A DNA stretch of 64,000 nucleotides from Takakia lepidozioides (taxonomy: Eukaryota; Streptophyta; Takakiopsida; Takakiales; Takakiaceae): NCBI GenBank assembly GCA_030704615.1, contig CM060731.1, positions 69,420,756-69,484,755 on the forward strand, given 5' to 3'. The number at the start of each line of letters is the position of its first letter. Positions within the stretch are counted from its first letter, which is position 1. Below are positions 21,211 to 33,500 of this stretch, in pieces. Under the pieces are notes generated by a model. That model had not been told where the DNA came from and searched no databases. It was given only the letters and a program-made list of their open reading frames with translations. The translations under genes and the position numbers were made by a program.

Positions 21211-22370
21211 ATGGGGTCGGGCAAGCCGAAGCGAAAGCGGAACGGCCCAAAAGATGATGATCCCGGTGAGCCCGATGGGGGCGACGTGTCACCGAGGCGG
21301 CCGTTTGAGGAAGCGATGCATGTTTCCGAAAACGAGGCCGCTCAAGAGCGGGAGGAATCTGAGGAGTCGGAGCCCGAGGAATCCTTGAGAGCTCCGACAA
21401 ACCAAGAGATGCCTCCCATGCCGGCAGCCTTTTGGGAAGGGTTGTTGGCGCAGTTTGGCGGGACGTTGAAAGACGTGTTGAAGGCGGCTAATGCCACTTC
21501 CACTAAGGCAAAGTTTAAGGTGAAGCCTAAGAACCCGGCACCTTCGAGGCGTCCGAAATCGGAAGGCACTCAACACCTGGCTCCTGGAGCTAGAGCAGTA
21601 CTTCCGGGCGGCCAAGTTGAGTGACGAGGATCGGGTGGAAGTGGCTCCCACCTATTTGAGGGGCTATGCTCAACAATGGTGGCAGAAACGCCTTCACGAC
21701 CGAGGTCCAAGCCCGGAAATCTTGAACTGGAGTGGGTTCAAGGAATTGATGAAGAGACAGTTTGTGCCCCTCAACGCGTCCTGGCTTGCCCGGGACAAGA
21801 TGAGGAATTTGAAGCAAACAGATGACATTCGGGGGTATGTCCAGGCTTTCAATGTGCTGTTGCTCGAAGTCGCGGACATGGCAGAACCAGAAATGGTCTT
21901 CAACTTTGTGGCGGGACTGGCCCCATGGGCCAAGCGGAAGTTGGAGGAGAAGCCACCCAAGACCTTGAACGAGGCAATTGAGAGGGCTGAATGTTTCTCG
22001 GATGTCCCTAGGGGTGAGAGACAAGGCCGTACGGAGCTGAACCACAAGAAGACCCGGCGAGAAGGTGACTCCTTCCGACCGGAAAAGAAGTGGGATAGGC
22101 CACGCGGCGACAATGGCACGTGGAAATCGAAGGGAGGGCCTTCACACGTCAAGGCGGCACCCGGCGCTTCGAAAGGAAAAGCGGGTGGAGCGGCTTATGG
22201 CGGACAGAAGGCGACCTTTGATGGAGTGTGTTTCAATTGCGGGGAGCCCGGGCACATGGCCAAGAAGTGCACGAAGCCCCGGCAATTGAACATGACTCGG
22301 GCGACCACGGAGCTGTCGGAAGATACCATCAGTCGCTTGGTGGAAGCGGTGGTCGCCAGGACTTGCAAGG
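21211..22370 (+). pseudogene. Chromovirus gag
   Basis: ATG 21211 (MGSGKPKRKRNG) opens an acidic N-terminal region in one frame to 21624. A frameshift near 21560-21610 moves to the frame starting 21617, which has the capsid: [25 protein letters not shown], the [11 protein letters not shown] helix, ending in a CCHC knuckle ([14 protein letters not shown]) near 22230-22272. The frame then continues into protease with no stop, as in gag-pol fusions of chromoviruses. Confidence 0.85.
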
Positions 22371-24480
22371 TAGGCAAATTTTCTTGTGAGTTGTATCAGG
22401 AAATTAGCGCCTTACGAAAAGGGAGTCAGTTATTGTTCGTGGATGGGATAATATCCGGAACTAATGTGTCGTTGTTGGTGGACACAGGAGCGTCGCACTC
22501 CTTCGTGACACCGGCAACGGCACAAAAGCTGGGACTCCCGACAAGTGATGTGGGGGCCTCTATTGAGGTGCGTTCTGCCAAAGGAGAACCACAGTTGGCG
22601 ACAAGGTTGGCGTTTGATGTTCCTCTTCAACTGGGGAGTTGGGAGGGACGTGAGAACTTCACCATCTGCGAGATCGATGGAGTAGATCTCATTTTGGGGA
22701 TGACCTTTCTGAGCAAATCCGGAGCGGTCATAGATGGCCGCAAGAGAGTAGTCACGCTGCCATGTGGGAATGGTGGCGAGGTCTTACGAGTGTCGGAAAC
22801 GCCCAAATCCGTGGGAGGGCGAATAAACCTTCTGTCAGCAAGGGAGTGGGCCGTGGAGGAGGCACACGAACCCCAGTTTTTGCTTTACATTAGAGAAGTG
22901 AAGGGAGAAGGCGATGGGGAGCCGAGCCCAGATTGGATCAAGGGGATTTTGGAGAAATACCAGGATGTGATGCCGGAGGATTTACCAAGCGGCTTGCCAC
23001 CGCGAAGAGGAGTTGACCACAAGATTGAGGTGATACCGGGAACGGAACCGCCTACCAAGGCACCCTACCGGTTGAGCCACAGGGAGTTGGTCGAGCTGAA
23101 GACTCAGCTCAAGGATCTAATGTCAAAGGGGTACATCCGGCCGAGTAAGTCACCTTACGGAGCCCCGGTGCTATTCGCAGACAAGAAGGATGGGACGCTG
23201 CGGATGTGTGTCGATTACAAGGCTCTGAATAAGGTGACTATCAAAAACCGGTACCCTTTGCCAGGATCGACGACCTCTTCGATCGGTTGGCAGGAGCGAA
23301 GTATTTCAGCCGGATCGACTTGCGCTCCGGCTATCATCAAATTCGGGTGGCGGAAGGAGATGAGGAGAAGACCGCGTGCAGAACAAGGTATGGTTCATAT
23401 GAGTTCTTGGTGATGCCTTTTGGGCTCACCAATGCACCAGCGACATTTAGCACGCTGATGAACAGCCTTTTTCAGGAGTGGTTGGATGACTTTGTGATCG
23501 TGTACATCGACGACATCTTGGTGTACTCGAAAACAAAGGAAGAACACATGGAGCACCTAAAAAGGGTGTTCTAAAAATTGCGAGAAGGGAAGCTGTATGC
23601 CAAAGCTTCAAAGTGCGAATTCGGGGTCACGAAAGTGGAGTTCTTGGGGCATGTGATTACACAGGATGGGATCAAAATGGATGACAGAAAGGTGAGGGCG
23701 ATCTTGGACTGGGAGCCTCCGACTTCGGTCCCGGGAGTGCGTTCCTTCCTAGGACTCGCCTCCTATTACCAGAAGTATGTGAGAAATTTCGCCAAGATCG
23801 CGGGGCCGCTATCGGACCTTCTGTGTAAATCCAAAGTCTGGGTATGGAACACATTTTGTGCCCAAGCTTTTGCTGAATTGAAGCAGTGGATGGCGGAAGC
23901 TCCAGTCTTGAAAATCCCGGAGTTCGATCGTCCATTTGAGATTCATACAGATGCGTCGGACTTCGCGATTGGGGGTGTACTTATGCAAGATGGACGTCCA
24001 GTGGCTTACGAAAGTAAGAAACTGAATGAAGTGGAGCGACGGTGGCCGACGCACGAAAAAGAGATGAAGGCGGTGGTGCATTGCCTTGAGCTTTGGCGCC
24101 ACTATGTTGGTTCCAACCCAGTGAAGGTGTTCACGGACAATGTCACAGTGAAGTATTTTGCCACGCAGCCCAAGTTGTCCCCAAAACAACTTAGGTGGCA
24201 AGATACTTTGGCGGTGTTCGACGTGGATATCCAGTACAAACCGGGACGGGACAATGTGGTGGCCGATGCTTTAAGTAGAAAGCAGCAGCTCCTGTTGGTG
24301 TACAGGGGCGAGACGACGCTCCAAAGGAAGATCCGGAAGGCTTGCCGGAAGGATGAGCTGGCGAGGTCCGTGATGCAAGACTTGAGGATGGGGATTAAAT
24401 CGCAGTTCCACTTGCAAAATGGACTGCTCCGGTATAAGCAAAAAACGTCTCTACGTGCCAAAGGGAGGGATCAGAGATAG
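22371..24480 (+). pseudogene. Chromovirus protease, reverse transcriptase and RNase H
   Basis: Protease active site [12 protein letters not shown] is near 22475. RT follows: [15 protein letters not shown], then [20 protein letters not shown], a frameshift near 23265, then [24 protein letters not shown] and catalytic YIDDILVYS near 23503. TAA at 23571-23573 interrupts. The frame resumes with KASKCEFGVTKVEFLGHVI, ALDWEPPTSVPGVRSFLGLASYY-type thumb sequence, and RNase H with HTDASDFAIGGVL, HEKEMKAVVHCLELWRHYV and DNVVADALSRK. A further frameshift lies near 24420. Four lesions in a young element point to copying by proteins supplied in trans, or to sequencing error. Confidence 0.9.
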
Positions 24481-25770
24481 CCTCTTGAGAGAATGCCATG
24501 ATAGCCCGCTTGCGGGCCACGGCGGAGCCAAGCGCACTGCGGCACTCTTGAAGAAAGAGTATTTCTGGCCCAAACTGAGGGAGGAGGCAGAGGAGTATGT
24601 CAAGACATGCACCACATGCCAACAAAACTGGAGCGAGTACAAAAAGCAAGCGGGGCTGTTACAACCCTTGCCGATTCCAGATGGGACTTAGGAAAGCGTC
24701 TCGATGGATTTCATGACTGCTATGCCGCTATCAAAAGGATTCGATGCAATCATGGTGGTGGTGGATAGGTTCAGTAAAATGGGCCATTTCATCCCCACCA
24801 AGGAGACGGCAACGGCGCAGGAGACAGGGCGACTTTATTTCGCCCACGTCTTAAAGCATCATGGAGTCCCGAAGGATATTGTCTCGGACCGCGATCCAAA
24901 GTTTACGAGTAAATTTTGGAGGGCACTTTGGAAGAAGATGGGGACGAGGCTAAAGATGAGCACCGCCTTCCGACCTACGACCGACGGCCAAACAGAAAGA
25001 GTGAATTCCGTAGTGAAGCAGATCTTGCGGAATTACGTGTCGGCAGACCAAACAGACTGGGTGGAACACTTAGACGCGGCAGAGTTCTGTTATAATAACA
25101 CAGAACACTCCGCAACGGGAGTTTCCCCTTTGTATTGGTCTATGGAAAAGCACCTCTGGTGCCGACAAGTTGGGCCGCCCAGGACGTTGAGGAACCGGCA
25201 GTAGCGGCGGTACTGGAAGAACGCGAGCGTTTGTTGAAGCTCGCAAAGTACAACATTGCCAAAGCTAGGAAACGGTATGAAAGACAGGCGAATCGGAAGC
25301 GGAGGGAAGTGAAGTTTGAGGCAGGCACGGAGGTCTGGTTGAACATCAAGAATTTCCAACTACCTCCGGAAGTGAGCCCGAAGTTCGTGCCTCCGTATGC
25401 GGGACCCTTTCGCATTCGGAAGGTTATGAATGAGGATGTGTATGAATTGGAGCTGCCGGCAAACAGCAAAGTACACCCAGTATTCCATGTCTCCCTTTTG
25501 AAGCCTTACTTCAAAGATGAAGCACGTCCGAATCGGCATCAAGTGTTGCGTCCGCCACCTATGCTGTTGGATCATGAAAATGAACCTGAGTACGAGGTGG
25601 AGGCAATACTTAAGTCGAGGAGGTTCAAGAACCGAGAAACGGAGTATCTCGTCAAATGGAAGGGCTATCATCATGTGGAGGCATCTTGGGTGCGTGCCTC
25701 AGAAATGGGAAACGCGTCCGAGGCGGTTGCAGCTTTCGAAGGGCGACCTCAAAAGCGGAAGAAGCGTTGA
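24419..25770 (+). pseudogene. Chromovirus integrase with C-terminal chromodomain
   Basis: Zinc-binding HHCC: HDSPLAGHGGAKRT then CTTCQQNW (24500-24640). TAG at 24689-24691 breaks the frame. The catalytic core (24704-25140) keeps D-D-E: SMDFMTAMP, VSDRDPKFTS, and TDGQTERVN. A frameshift near 25140-25200 moves to the next frame, which has the GPFRIRKVMNEDVYELELP module and HPVFHVSLLKPY. It ends with a chromodomain (about 25588-25700: EYEVEAILKSRRF, EYLVKWKGY, ASWVRASEM). The chromodomain binds methylated H3 and directs insertion to heterochromatin; here it marks the chromovirus lineage. Confidence 0.9.
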
Positions 25771-26675
25771 TGGGGACATCAACCTTGGAGCGTGGGGGAG
25801 GAAATGCATGCTTAGCCCGGTTTAGCTAGCTTAGGAATCCGATTGCAAAAACTTGTATTGTACAAAATGTGCTATAAATGAAATAGATTCCAAATGTTAT
25901 GCGTCCTATTTTGTTTGGAATGGTGATGCGTGGTATGGTTGGCTAGTGTGTAGAATGCATGCTAGCTTATAAAAGTGGGAGAGGTAGATTGGGTTAATCG
26001 TGTGTTTGCGTAGTGCCGAAATCGGGTGACCCCCATCCAAGGGGCAAGGAAACTTGCGCCTTCTTTGGGAGTTCACGTGCTAGTGCGCACCTGGCGCGTG
26101 CGCGTACTATAACTGCGCTACCGAGGGGGTTGCCTTGTAGTGCGGGCTAACGCGGAAGCTACGTGCTTCCGTTCACGTACTATAATCGTGTAGCCTCGGG
26201 ACGAAGTCGTAGTGCGGCTTTGGCGTGTTCCCGTACCTCATGCCAGCATTCCAAGGCGGACCCAATTGCAGTGATTGGGGCGCACGGTTGGTTCAAGGTT
26301 ATCTTCCTAGTCAAAGAGGGTTCCAGGTGAACCCTTGCTCAAGGTGATGCCAAAAGCGGCATCATGAGCGATCGCAAGCAATGTTGTTGCAGTAAGGCGA
26401 TTCGATCCTCGGGGAGGATCGTTCCTTGGCCTTGAAGTAGGCCAAGAAGAGTGCACTGGGAGGAGCTGGAGAGGCTCCACCCTTGGCCGGGACTTGGAGG
26501 AAGTCGGCTGAACTAGCTAGTGGAGAGTAGAGTCAAGTGTGGGGTTTGGTTCTTTGCCATGGGACGCCATGGTACGGAAACAAACTCCTTGATGTGGGAC
26601 GCCACAACTTGGATGTTCGTTTCTACAAAATGGACAAGTCGATGAGGACATCGACTCCCTGTTGGTAGGGGTGTG
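25771..26675 (+). other. Chromovirus 3' non-coding region
   Basis: About 900 bp between integrase stop (25768-25770) and the 3' LTR with no long open frame. The region just before the LTR (GGTAGGGGTGTG) is a weak purine tract. Confidence 0.7.
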
Positions 26676-27402
26676 TGTCGCGGCCCTTTGCCTTGAGAGC
26701 AGGGGGTCGGGACACATGAGGGGCTGCCCCTGTGGTGGGGGCAGCGGCAGCGATAGGTATGGGGGGCTGAAGCACCCTTGAGTGCCCAAGGCACTCAAGG
26801 AGGCGGAGGCGCTCACTAGGTGGAGCCCCGCACACCGGGTTGCGGTGGGGGTGGCTCCACAAGGGGTGGTGGTAGCTTAGCGGGACTTAGTGGGGGTGGC
26901 ATAGGACTCACCATGGGGGCGGAGACCTCGTGGTGGGAGTCGTGGGGAGTCTTGGGACTCATCACGGTCCATAGGGGCCATGGTGAGCGGGCCAAGACTC
27001 ACCGCGACTCATCACGGGAGTCGAGGGTTTTCGTGGTGGTTCGCCATAAAATGGCATGGCTGGTTGTGAAACCCCCGCGGACAGCTACAGAAGTATATAT
27101 AGGGAGTAGTAACCCCGAGAACGGTGCAAGCCCGTTGGTGACCAAAAACTAGTGAGTAAGCGAGCGAGCCGGAAAGCGACCAAAGAGTGGGGAGCTGTTC
27201 CGGATTGCCAACTACCAAAGGGAATTCCCGCTGGTTCCAAATAGGTGGAGGGTTCTTTGGGAGAACAAAGGGGGACCGTTATGCCCCGGTGAGCAGCCGA
27301 AGCTCCAAGTTGGCCCGGCGGCCAGGTTGGGAGTCAGGCGCGCGCATCAAAGCGAGTAACTATGACTTGAGGGGGGAGCTTACCGAAGTGAGGTGCGCGA
27401 CA
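26676..27402 (+). repeat. 3' LTR of chromovirus (727 bp)
   Basis: Same ends as the 5' LTR. Differences noted: G/A near the start, G/A in GGGGCCATGG, one missing C and two extra T near 27015-27030, C/T near 27205, an extra G near 27371. About 99% identical. Confidence 0.95.
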
Positions 27403-28484
27403 CAACATCACGTTTGTTTCTGTTTGCAATGCCTGTGCAAGCCTGGCAGCCCTGGAAAAGGGCAAAGAGGTCCATGGTGACATCGTCAAAGCTGGAATTG
27501 TTCATTGCCCTGATGGACATGTATGCCAAATGTGGGTGCATTGAGGATGCAAAGGGAGTGTTTGACAATATGGTTGAACGAAATGTGGTGTTGTTGAACG
27601 CGATGATCGCAGGATATGCCCATCATGGTTGTCATAGGGAGGTCCTGCAACTATTTGAAGGAATGCAAAAGAATGGCTTGAAGCCAGACAGCCTCACCTT
27701 TATATGTGTTCCCTCTGCATACAGCAACACTGGCCTACTGAATGAAGGAAATCAAGATCATGGTATCACTCCGATAGTAAAGCATTTTGGCTGTATGGTG
27801 GACCTTCTTGGACAACTGGATGAGGCAGTAGATCTGATTAATAAGATGCCAATCAATCCAGATGTTGTGGTATGGAAGGCCTTGCTTGGTGCCTGCAGAA
27901 TCCATGGCAATGTGGAGATGGCTGAACGTGCGGCGACATCTATCCTCAAATGGGATGAACAGGATGCCGCGACTTATGTGTTACTATCAAACATCTATGC
28001 TACAGCTGGCAGGTGGGATGATACTGCAAAGGTGAGAAGAATGATGAAGGTCAGAGGGGTTAGAAAGGAGCCAAGTCGATGCTGCATTGAGGTTGGCAAC
28101 AGGGTGCACACCTTCGCTGTAGATGACAAATTGCATCCCAGAATTAAAGAAATTCATGTTGAGCTGAACAGTGAGAAGATTGTCTGGGCATGAAAGGAAG
28201 CGGGATATGTGCCTGACACGCGCTTTGTATTGCATGATGTGGGGGAGGAGGAAAAAGAATTTTGTCTTCGCCACCACAATGAGAAGCTGGCCATTGGTTT
28301 TGGGCTGATCAGCACGACCCCTAAGACGCCTCTCCGTCTCATCAAGAATCTTCAAGTGTGTGGTGACTGCTACACCTCCACCAAATTCATCTCAAAGATT
28401 GTTGGCCGAGCAATTGTTGTATGGGACGCTAACCGCTTTCACCACATTGAAGATGGGATTTGTTCTTGTGGTAATTACTGGTGA
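27403..28484 (+). pseudogene. PPR-DYW pseudogene, 3' part (E, E+ and DYW domains)
   Basis: Continues the frame broken by the chromovirus (NITFVSVCNACASLAALEKG). A deletion after AGIVH shifts frame. Then come PPR repeats (LMDMYAKCGCIEDAKGVFDN, MIAGYAHHG, CMVDLLGQ), WKALLGACRIHGNVEMAERA, AATYVLLSNIYATAGRWDD, the E motif VHTFAVDDKLHPRIKEIH and, after an in-frame TGA at 28191-28193, the complete DYW deaminase domain: [12 protein letters not shown] (normally HSEKLA), [17 protein letters not shown] and the C-terminal CSCGNYW. DYW domains deaminate cytidine in organelle transcripts. The stop, the deletion and the 7-kb insertion make it a pseudogene. TGA is a single substitution from sense in this family. 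Confidence 0.85.
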
Positions 28485-28879
28485 AAGGATGTTTTCTTGC
28501 CAACATGCAAGTGTCTTGCTTCATTCATTGATCCGTGTAGCTACTCAGACCATCCACCATTTCCTCAGAGTCTTGACCATCATGTACTGCCAGAAAGGGC
28601 TGGAGGATCAGATGAGGGTTTGACAGATTCAACAAAAAACATTAACAGGGGGTGGCTGAGCACTGGGGATTCTACTGCTCACAGTCCCGAATGTGCATGG
28701 ATTCATAAAGGGGAAGTCCAAAACACCGGATGGGATGCCTTCCCTTCCTCACCCATATATTCTGTTCTTGTCAACAATGGCTGGGATGCTATCCCTTGCA
28801 ATTCTACAGTTAATGATGAACACAATCTGTCAGGTGGGTGGTCACCCTCCAACACTGCAATGGGCCCCAGTTGTATTCC
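28485..28879. other. Stretch without a recognisable gene
   Basis: Follows the DYW stop; open frames on plus (28497-28892) have no known domain. Confidence 0.35.
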
Positions 28880-29121
28880 TTCTGGGACATAAACATACAA
28901 GAATTGTGGCTGGCCAGTCATGGAGGCAAATAATGAAGTCAGAGCCATGCCATCACATTATGCCCTCATTGGTATGGACTGGCTAAGCAGATTTGGTGTC
29001 ATGGAACGCCATGCTTGCAGGATATCCACAGCAGGGGCACGGGATGGAGGCCTGGGGGAAAGGGTGAAGCCCGACCATATGGAATTGTACCAAATGTCAT
29101 TCTGGACAGTGCCCTAGTGGA
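28880..29121 (+). pseudogene. PPR pseudogene, left part (interrupted by CACTA element)
   Basis: Matches, in inverted orientation and nearly base for base, 64000-63757: the ACAAGAATTGTGGCTGGCC block, GGTATGGACTGGCTAAGCAG, then a PPR run with several frameshifts ending ...ATTCTGGACAGTGCCCTAGTGGA. The next codons of the repeat (DMYVKCGCIEDAKG) are found at 48126 beyond the transposon. Confidence 0.85.
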
Positions 29122-29144
29122 CACTACTACGTTTAGGGGGGGTT
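29122..29144 (+). repeat. CACTA left terminal inverted repeat
   Basis: 23 bp starting CACTACTACGTTT; matches the inverted right end with one A/G difference in the G-run. Confidence 0.95.
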
Positions 29145-29505
29145 AGCGACGCCGGGACCCCGAGCGCGCCAGACGCGATGACCCTCTGCGACTGTTGCGC
29201 CGCGTAGGCGCCCGGCCCGGAAATTGCGACGTCTGCGAGTCGCCGCAGCGCCGCTCTGGTGACGCTTCGCCAGCTTGCGATTCAACTACGTCGCTGCAGT
29301 TGGGGCATGATCCGCCAGCAAGCTGGGGGTTGCGACACCCGGACGTCGCATGTGCCCTCTACGACGCTCCCCGCAAGGCTGCAATGCTCGGGAATCACAA
29401 CAACACCCCCTCACAATGGCGACGTTGCGATTCCCACAGTCGTAAGCCTGCTGGGGCATCGCAAGTGCCCTCTTGCCTGGGGGTCTAGGATTGGGGATTG
29501 CTGCT
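29145..29505 (+). repeat. CACTA left subterminal repeat array
   Basis: Many copies of GCGACG/TGCGAC-type words in both orientations (e.g. TTGCGAC, GTCGCA). In En/Spm these are the sites bound by the TNPA-like protein. A displaced portion continues at 29893-29985 beyond the MITE. Confidence 0.75.
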
Positions 29506-29510
29506 ACGTA

Positions 29511-29860
29511 ATAAATTTTTTTTTGCTGTGTTTTGTTCTGTGAATTCGACCCTTACACCACTACATCCGTGCAAACTATTGGACCATATGCTTAATGACA
29601 ACGTTTGCAATGCGTGTGCAAATTTTGGGAGTGAACAAAAATCATTTGGACTGAAAACCATATTTTCTTCCCTCATTTGCACTCCGAAGTTGAGTTTTTT
29701 TCAACTTCATGCACTCTCCATAGAGAGTTCCGCAATAGTGAGTGAAGGAAACTCTTTGTTTTTTTTTATTTTTGTTTGGTCCAATTTTTTCCATGGATGT
29801 AGTGGTCTAGGGTTTGCATTCACAGAACAAAATAGAGCTAAAACAAAAATCATTGTTTAG
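29511..29860. mobile_element. MITE-like inverted-repeat element inside the subterminal array
   Basis: About 350 bp whose ends are long imperfect inverted repeats. The left arm has TTTTGTTCTGTGAAT, ACCACTACATCC and TTGGACCA in order. The right arm has the same words inverted and in reverse order (TGGTCCAA, GGATGTAGTGGT, ATTCACAGAACAAAA). No coding capacity. GCGAC repeats resume on its right side, so it inserted into the array. Target duplication not clear. Confidence 0.7.
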
Positions 29861-29892
29861 GAAAAATCCGCAATCATAGATATTGTAAATGC

Positions 29893-29985
29893 AGGGGGTT
29901 GCGACCTCCATGGGTCGCCTTGCGACAGTATTGCGACGGCATTGCGATGCCCCAACAGGTCTGCGACGGCGGGGAATCGCAATAT
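29893..29985 (+). repeat. CACTA left subterminal repeats, continued
   Basis: GGTTGCGACC, CCTTGCGACAG, TATTGCGACGGC, GTCTGCGACGGC: five GCGAC words in under 100 bp. Confidence 0.7.
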
Positions 29986-29999
29986 AACCTTTTCTGTGT

Positions 30000-30592
30000 C
30001 TTTGCAAAGGTCATGGCAGAGGCCAAGCTGAATGGATCCATTGTTGCAAATCTTTTTAGTCCTCTTTCTGTGCTACAATATAATAGGTCTATCTTGCATG
30101 TAGGAGACCGTGATCAACCCGGGCGGCCTTATTGTTAAAGACAAAGGGCAAGAAGAGGGGGTGGGAACACTAGGAAAGGAAAAAGAAAGGGCCATGGGAT
30201 TAGAGGGTTGAGGGTAGATTGTTTTGGCAATGGCTTTGGCAACATTGTTGTCTTTCACACCAATTTCGAAGATTCTTTCTGTTGCATCGTGATCATGGTA
30301 ACCAAATCGATTGAAGGGTTTCCAGGGGTAAGTCTTGGTCAGCACTTGTAGAACAAGAACCATATCTTCCAACATTCTTGCCCTCGTACAAAAACTCAAC
30401 AATCCTAGAGTCACTTTTCGAGTCACAACTTCACTAAAATCATTCCTAGATCGCCACACCTACAAAGGATTTTTTTCATGGATTTTTCATTAATCAATCA
30501 TAGAAATAAGCTACATGCATGTACATGTACAATCAATCGAAGGGATGGGTACAGTTATGTGCGAGAATTATTATGTAGCTTTGATTACGTGT
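30000..30592. other. CACTA internal region downstream of TNPD
   Basis: One unrecognised minus frame (30459-30073) and the likely 3' UTR of TNPD. No repeats of the subterminal type. Confidence 0.35.
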
Positions 30593-33500
30593 CTAATCGA
30601 CTTGAACATCATCATCCGGAGCTTCTTCGTCCTCATCAAGCTGCAAGTTTTCTTGCTCATCAGAGTCATTGTCATAAATGGCATGGTCACCAAAAGGCAC
30701 ATCTGAATCATCTTCCACCTCGGTTTCAATGACCATGTCTTCGTCTTCTTCTCCAACATCCGCATCTGATGGAGCCTCATCGTATAGGGTCCGGGATGCA
30801 TTGTCCGGGGCGTCATCATTCTCTTGTACCCCCTCTATCCAACCTCGGCCAACATCAGTGTCATCATGACCAGTCTCTTCCTCCTCCGCATTTGCCTCGC
30901 CCCATGTAGATCCCCGACCATGATAGATACGTCTTCCTCTTGGCTGAGCATGCACAACCACCTTCCAATTTCCTGATCCGGAGAAGAAAACTTGTTCCAT
31001 GTCTGAAGGCCATGAAAAAGGCTCATCGGAGGGACGATAAATAGACTCGAGCCTATCTGTATTGACGCGCATGAAACCACACTCATCTTCCACTATTGTT
31101 GCGGATGGCCCCACAAGATGTGGCTGGAACCACCTTGCCTTGAAGATAAGAGGCCGGTGCCTTGTATACTGAAGTTGGAGTATGCTCTCAAACTCTCCAA
31201 AGTAGTTGAGTGTGCTCATGGTAGGTCGTGTATCTCCCCTGCCCCACACGGAGTCTTGCCAATATGAGGCACACAAGCCAAAATCAAACGTTGTTTTGCG
31301 CTTCATGTCAAGAGCACGAATGCGGAAATGACGACCATGAACCCAAATCGCCGTATATGAGGTCGCAAATTGAGAGGGGCCCCTTGCAATGTCTTGCACC
31401 AAATCTGAAACCACCTCACTTTTCGCAATGTTATCCTCTACTTCAGTCCAAAACCAATGGCGGAATGAACTTAGAGGCTGCAATTCCATGGGCAATTCTT
31501 GTGAAGGCACATTCCTACGCCGGCCCCTTGCTCGCGGAGCGCGTGTAGTCGCCCTTGCATGGTTCCGCCTCCACGCAACCGTCTCCTCCTGTCGTTGCTG
31601 AACAAGGTTATTGTATCTTGCCTCCCACTCATGTATGGATGGGGTGTTCTTCAGTATGAACTCATGAGCTTGGTTAATCACCATGATGGGTAATTTTACC
31701 CTCTTTGAATTTTTGGGCAAAACGATGTCCTTGGTTCGTACATCCTCATCTTCCTTCCACATCGGAGGGGCTTCCTTATCCACCCTTGCCAAGTACTCCA
31801 TGCAGTAGAACATAGCCTTTTGCAATGTATACCCCTCCGCCATGCTACCCTCCGGGTGTGCCATTTGTTTTACATGTGCTTTCAAAGTCTTCATGTATCG
31901 CTCAAGGTAGTACATCCACCGAGAATGAACGGAGCCGGCCATCGAAGCCTCTTCCACTAAGTGCACTACCAAGTGCACTTGGATGTCAAAGAAGGAGGGA
32001 GGAAGGTGCATCTCCAACATACACATGACCACCGCCGCCTCCTTCTTCATGCGTGGAAAGTCCGCTTCCTCCAGCTCTTTGGAGCAAATCCACCGGAACA
32101 ATGCTCCCAATCTATAGACTGTCTCGCAAACCTCGGAAGTCAATGTCCCACGTACTGCAATGGGCAAGATGTCTTGCAATAGATTGTGGTAGTCATGAGA
32201 CTTCAAACCATGAACCCCGTCTTCGTTGAACTTCATACGGAGGGATGACCCATAACCAGTTGGTGTTTGGACAGCTCATATGGTGGCTATCATTTTCTTG
32301 TATTCCTCCTTTGTCCATTGCCAAGGTGCACGCCTATACTTCCACCGTACAACACCCTTTGGGTCCACACCATTTTCTTCGGCCCATAGATGGGGCATGC
32401 GACCCTGCTCCTCAAGTTCCTTTCTAACACCGAGAGAATCTCCTTTCGCAGCCACTCCCTTCTTTGCCGGCGTGCCATGAAGAACACGAAAAAGGGACGA
32501 ACAAACATTCTTCTCAATATGCATGGGATCTAGAAGATGACAAATCTTCAGGTCCTACACATATCCCCACCCACAAATTCTTACACGTCTATTTTTGTCG
32601 TGAAAGTGACAACGGAAATAAACAAAACATGCAACATCACATGCATGTATAGCAATATTGATGGTGTTTTGTGGAATATGTACCGCCCAATATGGCAACT
32701 CGTAGAAGATTGAAAGCCGCTTCATGTCGGGCACCTCCACTTCACCGGACCCCTCCGGATGGGCCTCCTTCCATCGGTCTTCCCAAAGTGCCCGGATGGT
32801 GTCACAGGTGGGGGACGCAACTCCACTTTGCCATCAAACAAGTGTTTGTCTCTTCTTCTCCAATGATGGCTCATAGGAAGAAACTTGCGGTAGTTGGGAT
32901 ACACGATCTTGCGAAGATTGCTAGAGCTTTGTGCATCAAGTTCATCGCCACAATGCAGGCATGCGTGGTACCCTTTAGTGCTCAACCCCGAGCAAACAGT
33001 AAGTCTTGTAGACATACCGCCACATTAGGAAAGACAAAAAGTTTTCATGTGCATCTACCCCACTACGGTGCAGAAAACTGTCGCCGCTACTTCAATCAAT
33101 CCCAATCCTCATCAATATCCCTTGACAGGTAAATGTATGCGGGTTTCTCATGGGGAACATAATATACCTAGATAATCATGCATTGTCCAAAGCAAGATGT
33201 CTCTCATCTGAAAAGATTGTCCAGCCATAGGGTCAAGTGAAGCATCCAATGTCGGGACCCCCCTCCATAACTCCTTCAGTTCATCAACTAGAGGTCGCAA
33301 GTACGTGTCCATGTCTTTCACTTGTTTTTTTCCTATGAGACATTCACACCATTAATTGTGTCAATGCTCCACCATGCTAATTATACTTCATAATGAATGA
33401 CACGTCTTACTACATGATTACATCACTCATCAATCATCCATCGGAATTGCGCCAAAGAGAAGAAGATTAATGTAAAATCCAAAGTAATAATAAGCATGAA

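Larger units (their letters stand above)
20426..27407 (+). mobile_element. Ty3/gypsy chromovirus, 6,972 bp, target duplication CAACA
   Basis: Element 20431-27402, flanked by CAACA at 20426-20430 and 27403-27407. LTRs begin TGTCGCG and end CGCGACA. Order: LTR, PBS, gag, protease, RT, RNase H, integrase with chromodomain, non-coding 3' region, LTR, which is Ty3 order. The two LTRs differ at only about half a dozen positions in 725 bp, so insertion is recent, yet the polyprotein has several frameshifts and stops. Confidence 0.95.

Noticed and set aside
30073-30459. 128-codon minus frame downstream of TNPD
   Set aside because: No domain, no splice context, and composition like the surrounding non-coding sequence.
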